Part shown: positions 1-11,002 of the stretch, piece after piece
How the letters are laid out: each line of letters starts with the position of its first letter
Position numbering within the stretch: position 1 is the stretch's first letter
Source of the DNA: Psilocybe azurescens
Taxonomy: Eukaryota > Basidiomycota > Agaricomycetes > Agaricales > Agrocybaceae
DNA: 64,000 nucleotides
Direction: 5' to 3'
Assembly (NCBI GenBank): GCA_023853785.1
Contig: JAJIRX010000622.1
Span: forward strand, 434,001 to 498,000
Notes under the pieces: model-generated
What the model was told of the DNA's origin: nothing
What the model saw: only the letters and a program-made list of their open reading frames with translations
Databases searched by the model: none
Program-made: the position numbers and the translations under genes

Positions 1-78
1 GCCGACGTCCCAGGAAAATGATCTTTTCCGGCCTACATTCTGGTAGTTTCCATGTTTACGAAGGGGGCGATAAAGGGG

Positions 79-86
79 TATATATA
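79..86 (+). promoter_or_regulatory. TATA box of the homogentisate dioxygenase gene
   Basis: A TATATATA run lies 117 bases upstream of the HGD start codon and is followed by a CT-rich stretch typical of fungal transcription starts. Seen in sequence; promoter function is inferred from position. Confidence 0.5.
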
Positions 87-202
87 GCATGTGCCCCCAT
101 GTGAAACCAAACATACCCTTCCCTCTGATCCTTCTCTCTGCTTAATCTTGCATTGCATCATTGTCGTTTCGCTTCATTAAACGTCGTTCAAGCTTTTAAG
201 CT

Positions 203-2523
203 ATGCCTTTGACCGCATCTGGAGCATCTGCCGCTGGTACTTTCTCGACTCGACCTATCGAGAAGGACCCGTACAAGTACCAGGTCGGATTCGGGAACCT
301 GTTCGCCAGTGAGGCCATGTGAGTGTCTCTATCTCATGCGGATCCCGTGACTAACGTGAAATCAATTCTCTAGCCCAGGAACTCTGCCTGACGCCCAAAA
401 CAGCCCTCAGAAGAATAAGTATGATCTGTACACGGAAGGAGTAAGCTTTGGCTAATTTTCGCAACGTTCGTTGTGGTTCAGCGCACTGATTGTTATCGAT
501 ATTGTGGGTAGATGACCGGAGCCTCTTTCGTTGCTCCACGATCTGAGAACGTGACTGCGTGCGTATTCCCTGAGGGATCTTTTTCGTTTATGGATAGACG
601 GGTGTGGTATTAAGACTAGTATCCTTTTGTTGTTGCAGATGGCTTTACCGTATCCGACCCTCTGTTGCCCACAAAGGCTTCAAGCGCTTGCCTGATAACC
701 AAGATGTGCGCGATATTCAATATGTCCCACGCCACTCCTCTCATTAACGCCATCCTCACCCTCCTTTCTTCAGCTCGAATCATGCTTCCTGCCGCTTAAC
801 CCCAAAGTTCATATCAGCCCGACCCAGCTGGCTTGGCATCCGTTTGATCTTCCATCCGACTCGGCCAAGGTCGACTTTGCCGACGGATTGAAGACCATCG
901 CGGGGAACGGCGATCCGACGCTGCATGAAGGCCTTGCGATCCATGTTTATCTTGCGAACGCGTCCATGGAGAAGAGGGCGTTCTGTAATAATGATGGAGA
1001 TATGCTGATTCTCCCTCAGCAAGGCCGTTTGGATATTCAGACTGAGTTTGGAAAGTGAGTGCTACATTTATGTGTGTTTGTGCCTGGGACGGATTGAGCT
1101 GACGTTCGCTGGTGCTAGGATAATGGTGCGATCTGGGGAGTTGTGTGTCATTCAACGAGGAATGAAGTTCAAGGTCGGGGATCTCTCAGACGCGACTTAT
1201 ACACCACGTATCTGACTTTCATTTAGGTCGTTCTTCCCGATGGACCTTCTCGAGGATGTAGGTGTGCGTTGCTCTTCGAACCTGCTCTGATTAACAACAT
1301 GCTCCAGACATTCAGGAAATATATGGACAGCATTATACTCTTCCAGAACTCGGTCCTCTTGGAGGACATGGTCTCGCTAATGCACGCGATTTCGAAACTC
1401 CTGTCGCATCATTTGATATTGATCAAAGTCATTGGGAGAGTATGTGCATTCTTTGATTATCCGTGGCTCTGCCTAACGCTGATCTTGTTTGACTTGTCTA
1501 GTTGTCTACAAGTGAGGGGAATGTTCTCGAGACCACTTCCTCTGCTTATCGTTCTATTTATAGAGTCGGCGGTCAATTGCATTCATGCACACAGGAACAC
1601 ACTCCATTTGACGTGGTTGCATGGCATGGAAAGTGTGTGGTTTAATTCCCTACCTGCTAGTAGCTATAGATCTGATGATTGTCTGCCAGATATGTACCTT
1701 ACAAATATGCGCTGGAGAAATTCGTGAATGTGGGAAGCATTTCGAAAGACCACATCGATCCATCAATCTTTTGCGTCCTTACTGCCAAATCGAAGCAACC
1801 CGGAGTACCTCTTGCAGATTTCCTCATTTTCAGTCCTCGGTGGAATGTCGCGACTGGTACTTTCAGACCTCCAGTACGATACTTTCTAATATACCATGCG
1901 CGTAATTGGCTGACGCAGTCTATAGTATTATCATCGAAACTCGGCTACGGAATTTATGGGACTACTCTATGGTGAATATGGTGGACGCAGTGACGGATTC
2001 AAGCCAGGTAGGACCAAGTCAAGCTCCTTTAGTTACGCCTGACCTTGACACATCTGGTAGGCGGTGCCAGCTATGAGACAGGTTTCTGTCCACACGGAGG
2101 TGAGTCTAAGGACAATATGTCCTCCCAATTATATCTACTAACGCTGTTATTAGTCTCCTATGACGAATTCAAAGGCGCTTCTGAGGCAGAATTAGTTCCC
2201 GAACGAGTTCATGAGGGAACCATAGGTATGACTACGATTATATTTTCTTTCATATTGTTCAAGTTCTAATGTCTGTTCCAGCGTTCATGTTCGAGTCTAG
2301 CTTGATGTTCACGATAACAGATTACGCAATGCATAGGTCAGGAAAGCTGCATGGTGAGCTTAAGAAAATTTGTTTGTTGTGATTTGCCTCATTCATCTCC
2401 GCAGAGCACGAGCCAGCGATGTGGGATAACTTGAAGGCTCAATTCCTGAACCACATTGACAAGGTCAATGCCGACTTGAAGGCCGCTGGTCTTTCCGAGT
2501 TAGGCTCCGAACTGAAGCAATGA
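203..2523 (+). CDS. HGD: Homogentisate 1,2-dioxygenase
   Basis: Cytosolic Fe(II) dioxygenase that opens the ring of homogentisate to maleylacetoacetate in phenylalanine/tyrosine degradation. The gene is split by about a dozen short introns. Spliced reading gives the family N-terminus ([13 protein letters not shown]), the block [14 protein letters not shown], then [21 protein letters not shown]. The C-terminal metal site is present: FRPPYYHRN followed by [12 protein letters not shown] supplies one His and the Glu, and GFCPHG supplies the second His, matching the known ligands of human HGD. The ATG at 203 is the first in-frame start and follows a TATA box and CT-rich leader. The stop follows a Lys/Glu-rich helical tail. 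All exons join in phase without any correction, unlike many neighbours. No other tyrosine-pathway gene is adjacent in the window. Confidence 0.96.
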
Positions 2524-2860
2524 TGTGTTTTGAGAAGTCAACAGGCCACATGTCATACTATCTCTTACTAGTGATTCATCTGCCACATGTATATCAGAAG
2601 TGTATGTATATAACTATTGTTACTTTATGGAAAAACGTGTTTATTGGTACTGGTTCAATAACGGTAACAAGAAAGGATATAAACGAGTGATTTTAAATAT
2701 GACGTAGCATCACAAATGATTAATATAAGACTCCATTTAATTGAAAAGAGTATTAAGAGCGCGGACTCGAGTTTGAAGTGAAGACAGAATGAGTCTGGGG
2801 TAGATTGGCTCATCATTTTGCGGACTATGATACGTCGTCTCGACAAATGATTTCAGACTT

Positions 2861-3921
2861 TTAATGGCGTGATTCAGTAAGGGTTGGCCGACTGCGTCCT
2901 TCGCAAGCTACGGCGCTTGTGAGGATTCCTGAACTTCGTCTTCTCTGGGGGAATCTGACCGCTACGCGTCTTGTAGGGCCTCGCCACTGGGGCCGATAAG
3001 CTATAGTAGTATTGGGACGTATTTTGCACATCTTCATAGGCCCATAATGAGTAGCTCGAGCAAGTGGGGTCTTCTCGCGATCTTCAAGCCCCACGTCTGT
3101 AGTTTCTCCCTCCGTGTCTGGCACCCATCCTTCGCTCTTGACCCCAACATAAGAAAATGAAGAAGACGGAGTTATTCTCCGTGGTCTATCATAGTCGAAA
3201 TCCTCAGATATTTGTTGCGAGTCGGGTTCATGCTCTTCTGAATCTGACACGTCTTCAGACTCAGACTGCCACATCTCTTCATCCTCTTCATCTATCGTTG
3301 GGTCTATATCATGGTCTCGGGCCTTTTCAGAATGGAGATTCCCTTCGAGGAAAAATGAACCTTCCGAGTTTAAGGAAGAAACTGTTGCCCAACGGGAGAG
3401 CCCGTTTACTAAATCTTCCTTTGGTACTGGCCCGGAGGAACGATCCGTCACCTTTGCGGAACCTGAAAGTGATTTGTTATTGGAAAGGTTCGAGGTTGCA
3501 GAAGATAAAGGAGACAAGCTTGTGGTGAATGGGCATGGATTATTGATGTTTCCATTGGTTTTTTGACCGCAGGGGGTCGAATATACCTGGCTAAGGAGAG
3601 CAACTCGTTAGAAAGAAAACATAGACATAGCGTGATGGAAACCTACTTGGGATGCTTTCCTTGAAATATAGGTTTCAAAAATTTGTCGAACACTGGATTT
3701 TTATCTTTCTCCGAAGGATTGAAATTAAAGCTGAGCTCTCTACGGAGAGATGGTTCTGAGGCTTCATCAAACCGTTTGTAGAAGCTTCCTTCACTGCGAC
3801 GGAGACCACCGGGCAGTTTGGGCATTTTGAAAGAGGTAGAAGGGGTAACGTGTTTAATAAAAGCGACGGAAGAGTGTACGAGCTTTATATGAGGTTTCTC
3901 GGGAATAGTATTCTGTGGCAT
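2861..3921 (-). CDS. Hypothetical acidic, Ser-rich protein
   Basis: Two exons (3921-3647 and 3590-2861) joined by a 56-nt intron with GTAGGT donor and CCTTAG acceptor keep one frame and give 334 residues. I do not recognise a family. Visible features: a basic/aromatic N-terminal third with MPKLPGGLRRSEGSFYKRFD, a middle stretch rich in Ser and Asn, a strongly acidic segment (DEEDEEMW then SESEDVSDSEEHEPD), and an Arg-rich C-terminus (RFPQRRRSSG). The composition suggests an intrinsically disordered, probably nuclear protein, but this is inference. It is convergent with HGD, with stops 337 bases apart. Confidence 0.6.
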
Positions 3922-4428
3922 TCAATTCCCCAAACTTTGTAAAAGGCTAAGGGCCAGTGCCAAGAAGTGCACATGTCACGGTTACGATGAATTACCAAGA
4001 CTCAATTATAATATCATTGTTCCATTGACGTGTTATTAAAAAAAACCATGCGGAATGTTCAATAAATATGATGGGCCACAGTGCGAGATGTTCTTTGTAC
4101 AATCCACTCTCAGCTGGCCCATCCATTCGGATGTTGCTAGGGGCATTAAGTTCGACTCAACGATATATGTTAGTCGTCTCCATACCTCATATTTATGTTA
4201 TCCATCCAACTTAGGCATTAAAATATAGTAAGGCAGGACGCGCTAGTAGCGATGCTGGTCCTTATGATGCCAGTTGCAATTACCATCATCACGTCAAGCG
4301 CTTGTTTGGCCAACCTGCCATCAACATCGTGAGAAGAACTTGTATTATGGATGTAAACATCTGCCTCCCACTGCATGGCAATGCGGCCTTGAAGCCCTTT
4401 GAGAGGGCAAAGGGAAATAGCCGTGGCA

Positions 4429-4478
4429 GGGGCGTGCGGGGCGTGCTGGGGCGTGCAAAATGGGGCGTGCGGGCGTGC
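4429..4478 (-). repeat. GC-rich minisatellite cluster A (inverted orientation)
   Basis: Four to five copies of GGGGCGTGC, some separated by short spacers. This is the reverse complement of the unit in clusters B and C. Four G4 runs sit within 50 bases on the top strand. Confidence 0.85.
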
Positions 4479-4970
4479 TTATTCCGGTCTCCATATATCG
4501 TGTACTAGCGCATTTAAAAGACATTTGGGGTGTAACCATGGTTCCTTAGTCGTAATTATCTCCCCAGCAATGAGTATTCGCGCAGTGAATGTTTTTTTAA
4601 TCAAGTTGGTTTTATAGAGTGACAGAGTAACACGTGACATTTGGCTTGTAAGTATGCTTGACCCATGTTTAACCTACCACACAACCTGCAGGATACCCTT
4701 TGCACATTTAAATGTAATGATCCACTGCTTAAACTATCTATAAGAGTATCTAAGTACGAATATAGATTAAATTTCTTATTTTACTGAGGTCAAAACAAGG
4801 TAAGTACTAAAGGGAGAACATGAGTGGCAATGAGTCATTGACATCGTCTAATCAAGGTAAAAATTCTGAGTAAACGGGCACTTAACAACTTGCTAAATAT
4901 TATTGTAAGTATCCTAACCTTTATATAGCCATATAACCTTTAAATATCACCTACACATAAGCGTGACATA

Positions 4971-5137
4971 TGCACGCCCCGGTGCACGCCCCAGCACGCC
5001 CCACACGCCCCAGTGCACGCCCCACTCACGCCCCAGTGCACGCCCCACTCACGCCCCATGCACTGCACGCCCCATTTGCACTCCCCATGCACGCCCCGGC
5101 ATGCCCCTACACGCCCCTGCACGTCCTGCACGCCTCG
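4971..5137 (+). repeat. GC-rich minisatellite cluster B
   Basis: About fifteen copies of a degenerate 9-10 base unit, GCACGCCCC, alternating with GCACTC- and CTCACGCCCC-type variants. The flanks are AT-rich, so the base composition changes sharply at both edges. Confidence 0.88.
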
Positions 5138-6363
5138 CTCTCGGCAGAAACATCTATGCCGCCAAAACCTTTCACAATGCTTACGATGCTTCATGCGCAG
5201 TCTGTATGTCAAGTTGGTAAGCTTTCATGATCTCATTCTTGTGTATATTATAATGACAGACCGTAGGGCATCCATATTTCTCTGGATTAAAGTCCCAGTT
5301 GACTGGCATACATCCTATACATATAATACAATCTTGCCGATCTCCTGGATGTGATTTTGTCTGTCAGTTCAGCTTCCGGTGCAAAGCTCACATACCTGTA
5401 GTCTATATGATGCTCAGTTTCATCATTGGCAAACTTGTCCGTAGGTCGGTTGAATGAAAATTAAAGAAATGTGTCAGATTGTACGGGAGATACGACGAAA
5501 GATGAAGTCAGCTTACAGATACCGAATAGATGGTGAAAATAAAACTCGGCCAGTACATTACATCTTATTCCAGTCGACATGCACTCCTTGATCTCACGGA
5601 AATGAGGGTCCGTCCGCTGGTGGAAGGTTCTTCGAGGATCATATATCCAAGTCACGAGAGTTGCCCTTTGCCCAGTTCTTGCAATTCTTTCTTTCACTTT
5701 TCTTCTACTTTCTTTTCTTTCCTTATATCTGCTTTGTTAATCCTCGTATCGTATGGACACGATATGATGTACATTGTATTGTATTGCGCGCTTTCAATTG
5801 AGTTGCTGTCGGTCGGTAGTTTCGAAATTGGATATTTGATGTCCAGTTTAAATTAATTGTACACCAATCTGCTTTCATCTCAACTGACAACACTCTAATG
5901 CCGTTCATCTGGCAGCCATCACCCGCGCCCACCTCCCTTGTGTCTCCCCTTCGGTTATTACATTATTTTGCTTGAGCCGATAGACACGACAAATAAGCAA
6001 CCTCGCACATATGACCTCGCTCGGCACTTCATCATCCCTTCCGACACCTATCCAGGCCTCATGTGTTGCTTCTGAGGGGCTGACACATGCTCGGGGTTAT
6101 GTTTTAAAAATTTGTCCCTAATTCTTTAGAAGCCATGTCCTATATCAAGCGGAACACGATGAGTGCCGTCATTATATGATGATTTTAAGCTTTCCTCATC
6201 GAACCATCTCAGGCTCCTGTGAGACACCCAAGATACATTTACGTCCTAGACCCTTATTAGCAAAGAAGAACTAGCTACTACAATCCATAACGAGTACAAC
6301 TTAGAAATATACTAAAATGTACTCTAACGCCCACTTAAGCTAGAACACATTATCGCACGTACA

Positions 6364-6550
6364 TGCACGCCCCAGCAGCAATACTTCCAACATCGCACGC
6401 CCATTCGCAGATATGCACGCCCCACCCCAGCACGCCCCAGCAGCAATAATTTTCAATATTGCACACCCATCCGCAGATATGCACGCCCCAGCCCCTGCAC
6501 GCCCCTTGCACGCCCCAGTTTTGCACGCCCCCGCACGCCCCGCACGCCCC
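6364..6550 (+). repeat. GC-rich minisatellite cluster C with 65-bp higher-order repeat
   Basis: Same GCACGCCCC unit as cluster B. It contains a higher-order direct repeat of about 65 bases: GCACGCCCCAGCAGCAAT starts at 6365 and again at 6430, each followed by a diverged AT-rich spacer and a CGCAGATATGCACGCCCC block. Confidence 0.87.
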
Positions 6551-6814
6551 TGCCACGGTAAAAAACCTGTGCCCCCTTTGAGAGAATCACACTTTCGAGT
6601 AACCGAATACAAACGAATTGGATTAATAAAGACATTTGTATACAAGTAGTTAACAATTGAGTTAATCGGCTCCAGAACGAAGAAATCGAGAAGTAATGTA
6701 AACTATAATACTAAAAGTACAGAATAAAAGCTGAGAGTGTAGATGTGTGTTATAGATGAATAGACCACGAGTGAAATAATGATTTTCGAAAGAAAAGAAA
6801 GTCATAGAGGTCAA

Positions 6815-7958
6815 TTAGCTGGTCTTGGACCGCTTCTTTGGCTGGAATTCCGAATCTCCTGCCTCAACCTTACGTTTGGGCTTGCGCTTGTGCACATTGG
6901 GGAGCGACATATGACGCTTGGCAGCATCCTGGCGAGTAAACACTTTGGGGCAAAAGCTACATTTAAAGCTGGGTGCCTTGTGCCTAACAGACTGCTGATG
7001 CCGAGTCATGTCGCCTTTGTGGTAAGTGCCGTGATTGGGACAAGTTTTGCACTGAAAGTATTTCTTTCCACGCGCATCCAGCTCAATTCTGTATCCACAG
7101 CCTACGTCAGAATCGATCTGCTGGACTGAACGACCCTTTCCATCTGAGAGAAATTCTTGGGTGATAAATTGGAAAGGTGTGGCTTCTGATTTGGAAGAGC
7201 GAGGAGAAAGAGGAGGCGAAGGTGAGGGTGAGGGTAAGACCTTAGGAGACAGTTCTGTTTTTACAAAGCTGGAGGGTGCCGTTGAATCCTCGCTGAGCTG
7301 CAGATCAGGGTTTCGGGGAGAGCTCTGTCTTTACAGACATTATGGGCAGCGCTGATTCCTCACCGAGCTGCGGATAAAGGTTTTGGTTGTACTGAGAGGT
7401 ATTGAAGGGATAGATGTAGGAAGTATTGAATGTCGACGACGATTCGAGGATAGGCTCAAATGCTGGAAGGTTGTCGACTGAATAATAATGATCAGCTTGT
7501 TGTTGTAGGTCATCGTTCCAGTTGAATTGTGCATCGTTACTGCCCTCAAATTTGATCTCGCTGATAGGATTGGTGGATGATGGGTTCTGCAAGGAACCAG
7601 CGATCATCTGTGTTGAGCTAGACCTTTGAGGAGAAGAGGTGTACTGAAGCCCTGGAAGACACCCTCGGAGGGTGTTTTGGAGAGGTGGAAAGTACGATGT
7701 AGAGTCATAGGCACCAGTACTGAAAGAATCTGACAGATTGAATGAAGAACTAAGTGAGGAGGGAGATATGTAAGGCATAAAGGCGTCCTGTCCGTATGGA
7801 AGTAGGCATGGGCTGATTTCAGGATTCGATACCGGTGTATCTGACTGGTTTGTGGGCCACGGGTTATCAGATGTATTCCAGGAGTAGTCGCTATCGAGTA
7901 GTCTTGGGTCTATAGTCGAGGCGTCCCAGTTATGAGGAAAAGATGCCACAGTGATCAT
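6815..7958 (-). CDS. C2H2 zinc-finger transcription factor
   Basis: Probable sequence-specific nuclear transcription factor. The N-terminal two thirds is Ser/Thr/Pro/Asn-rich with aromatic residues, like an activation domain. The C-terminus has two C2H2-type fingers: CKTC with His ligands in MTRHQQSVRH, and CSFC with KRHMSLPNVH. Basic clusters KRKPKRK and PKKRSK at the end look like nuclear signals. The ATG at 7958 begins the long frame. That frame hits a stop at 7305-7307, then continues one frame over; dropping one base in the GGG at 7308-7310 restores a single 380-residue reading frame. A 37-nt intron would also work but is short, and its branch site is poor. Three sumoylation-type motifs (IKFE, VKTE, VKTE) are visible. 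The target genes cannot be inferred. Confidence 0.82.
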
Positions 7959-8893
7959 GTCTACAAGTTTCGTGGGGATTGTGGGCTCGAGTGGGGGAAT
8001 ATACGAGTCCCCCGTCCCATTTTGCAGAGTTTATATGTGACATTGGGCAGTCAATGCGTTGGCACGCCTTGGTTGAGAAGTGCGGGTTACATACTCAACC
8101 ACGAGGAGAGTAGAGCGCATTGACTGGTGGTGCGCTTTGGTGCGCTCTATAGAGGGCGCGTGCTGTGCAGTTAACGCCAAGATGTTATTTGCCAAGGTAA
8201 AGTGCGCTTTGACCCGGCTTTTTGGAGGCCGGGGTGCGACATGGTTGCGGGAGCGCATAAGCCATTGGATTTTCATGATATTTACAAGGTCACTGTGATC
8301 CATGAATGAAGGCTTAACCAGAAAATATTGATCCAGTCGTCTTGCCACTTCAACTGCATCTTGGGTCGCAATAGCTAAGACCTACGTGAGGCTGATGTGG
8401 GTCATTCAAGTACTAAAATACCATTCGACAGAGTATAAAGACCTACATGGAGAGTAAATGATATCTTTGGGCTGCTCACATTGTAGAGAATGTGGCACTA
8501 ACACTACTTCGATGACAGGACAATGATGCCCGGTCTTCGAACCGGGCTTCACAGGGGTGGGTTTTAGATCCCTTTGTTCTATCGTTAGGGCCTATCACGA
8601 ATCTATCGCCATTCAAGAGTCTGATTCGCACTTCCAGAACACAAAAAGCCAAACATACAGTGCGTGGCCAGAGCGCCGAGGATACCTCGCGGTTTAGAGC
8701 AACCGATACCATATAGCCTCTCAGACGTCAAAGCGGTGCCGATGATTGGTCTACCCCGGGCCGAAATGACAGGGTAATAGACGGCTACTCCAAGTCCTTG
8801 AGTCGATCCAATTCAATTCGAAGAGACTTAAAAATATAATTCAATTGACAATTGGCGCTTATTGACTTGGTACTACCCAGTTTACTAGGCTAG
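7959..8893. other. Intergenic region upstream of the C2H2 factor
   Basis: About 0.9 kb with no supported gene. It must hold the promoter of the minus-strand transcription factor. A 6-bp-stem hairpin near 8530-8550 resembles a tRNA T-arm but no tRNA can be built around it. Confidence 0.5.
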
Positions 8894-10221
8894 TTAGCAC
8901 GGATTAAATGCATCACCCTGCAGTTTAATTTTTGGGAAAATTCCAAAGCTCCGTTCGTTATCATTCGACTTCCAAAGCTGGTCGTCGTATTCAAAGGCGA
9001 AAACAGAGACACTGGTGTCGTCGCGACAAGCGCAGTTGATGTTGAGTAGTGCGTTTCGTTCGTCGGAGACCGATGGAACCGCCTTTCCGTTATTCGAACC
9101 TCTCGAAGGCCATCCAGTTCTGAAATAAATCGCAAGGTCAATCTTTGACTCGGAAGTATTGTTGTCAGCTTTTGAATTACTCAGTAATGTAGATCTTCTT
9201 TCCAGGACATGCCGCTTTTAGAGCCGGTCTAACAGTTTTGAAAAGAAAGTCTCCAGCTTGGCCTGATGTGACACCGCCATCGTAGAAAGCACTGGTTTTA
9301 AAGAAGGTCATCAGACGTCCTCATTTTACTTAAGATTAAAGACTTACTGAGCATTAGCGCCTACAAAATCTGCTCCACAAAGAGCTGGATTATTGCGAAT
9401 ATCCACCCATGTGTGAACCGTAGATACAGGTGTATGCACGCCGACAGACCCGAGGTATCCTGTTCCAGTATGAACAGTAGGAACAAAGATTTAAATATTT
9501 ACTACAGTAGGTATACTCACCTCTAACATCGTATACCTTTGCCATGATGTTACTCACGGAGTCGGCCACCTGTCATGCAAAAATACAATGAGCCTTGTCG
9601 CCAAAGATGACTCCTGGGTGTGAAGTCCTGTCCTCGCGAAACTGCTGACCTCATTCCCTATGGTTAATCCGATGTATCTGCCGGCTCCGTACTTGTTATA
9701 TGCAGCTCTAAATGTCTGGACATCGTTGCTATAAGAAAAACAAATTGATGTTCGAACTGAAGAAAGATTAAAAAGGTATATACTTTATCTGCGACATGCT
9801 GCTGGCAATGGTTCCCTGATAATTTTCCAGGTTCATTAAAATGAAAGTAGGAGCTAAATAAACATAAAGTCATCACTGACAGATTGTGCGAATATTCCCG
9901 CCATGATTTGAAGGCCAGCTGCCGCAGCCGCGGTCGATGCCATATCAAGTGCATTGCAGTCGAAGCCTAAGATACGAAGTGATTTGAAACCCTGAGCTTT
10001 GGCGTCATTGGCAACTTGGTTCCACTACGAGAATGTCTCTTTAGTAAGGCCACACTCTCGTAGGTGATATTGCCAGTTACCTGTCCCTGTGTACGACACG
10101 CATACGAAGAGGAACCACCGATACTGTTAGAAACGGTAAGTCCAGAGAAATGATTGGCACCAAGTGCAGGAGTGGAAATGACAAGAATTGAAATGGCCAG
10201 TAAAGTTGAATAGTACAGCAT
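8894..10221 (-). CDS. Secreted GH17 beta-1,3-glucanase, copy A
   Basis: Glycoside hydrolase family 17 enzyme acting on beta-1,3-glucan, probably in wall remodelling or glucan turnover. The N-terminus is a clear signal peptide (MLYYSTLLAISILVISTPALG). Spliced reading gives LRILGFDCNALDMAS, then TIGNEVADSV with the acid/base Glu, VSTVHTWVDI, CGADFVGANAH, AFYDGGVTSGQAGDF, and ITETGWPSRGSNNG with the nucleophile Glu. These match the family's catalytic barrel in order. Several introns of 45-70 nt are present and all exons join in phase; one intron splits the ITE/TGWPS codons. A TTATAAG element lies about 75 bases upstream of the start. It is tandem with a close paralogue 0.8 kb away on the same strand, which implies local duplication. 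Confidence 0.93.
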
Positions 10222-11002
10222 TTTTTGATTATGAATTATGAGTCCCAGTCCTAGTCAAGTCGCTGAGTGATAAGTTTTCGTGTCAAGTGGGCCCTTATAA
10301 GAAGCGTTATTTAGGACAAGTTAATGGAATCGATTACTTGCTAGACCTACACTATTCTGTTTTTCTTTGGTGAAGCGTAACTAGCTCAATACCATTGAGT
10401 AAGTTAGTACCTTTCATTAATTACTTGTCAGAAGCCATTGGTAGCTATTGGTGTTAGACCCGCTGAGCGACATCCCAACTTTAGCGTGGAATTCTTGGCT
10501 ATTTTAGGGGCAACCAAACTATAATGACGGGAATGGGGAAAGCTCATAGACCATGCATACGAGTTTGTTTCTTTAGTGCACGTTCTGTACCAGTAGGTTG
10601 AACCAAGCGTCTTGCAGGGAGTAGCTTTCTTCTCGTTTCTATAGGAGTCTATAATTAGGCGTCCTAGTCCCCAAACGTTAAGATTCTCACAAGTTTAAGC
10701 AACTCGTCCTTCTCGTAGTCATAAATCTGTATTTAGACATCTTATTTTAGATCACCTGTATGGTCCTTGTAGTCGGAGGATTCAATGGCGAGCAGCCAGG
10801 GATGAATGCTCCCAGTATAGTATGTATGATCGTAGTGCTTCTTCTAGTGTGGCTATCTAAGATATCCCATATTTACTTAGCATCTTAGGCAGTAAGACCG
10901 AGTCTCACATTATAAATAAATCATTCCTGAGCATCATAAACGACAGTAGATTGTTTCTATATTTAATTGTAGTATCCGAATAACCTTCATCTAATTTACA
11001 AT
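10222..11002. other. Intergenic spacer between the GH17 pair
   Basis: AT-rich, no open frame or repeat I can support. It contains the promoter of copy A and the 3-prime end of copy B. Confidence 0.5.

Larger units (their letters stand above)
3922..6814. other. Intergenic region with minisatellite clusters
   Basis: No gene is supported over about 2.9 kb. The open frames here are either short or are translations of the GC-rich repeats listed separately at 4429, 4971 and 6364. The rest is AT-rich unique sequence. It lies between the 3-prime end of the C2H2 factor and the 5-prime end of the acidic protein gene. Confidence 0.6.

Noticed and set aside
4940..5354. Several overlapping long open frames rich in Cys, Gly, His, Pro or Ala
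   Set aside because: They are translations of the GC-rich minisatellite in several frames and both strands, with no start context or splice structure.
6340..6656. Open frames across minisatellite cluster C
   Set aside because: Same reason: repeat translation in multiple frames.
7305..7341. 37-nt intron (GTAAAG ... CTGCAG) in the C2H2 factor
   Set aside because: Frame-compatible, but shorter than other introns here and with a poor branch site; it would also remove a conserved peptide. An overcalled base is preferred, though not proven.
8520..8560. tRNA-like T-arm (GCCCGG-TTCGAAGA-CCGGGC on the bottom strand)
   Set aside because: The loop is eight bases, and no acceptor stem, D-arm or anticodon arm can be folded around it on either strand.
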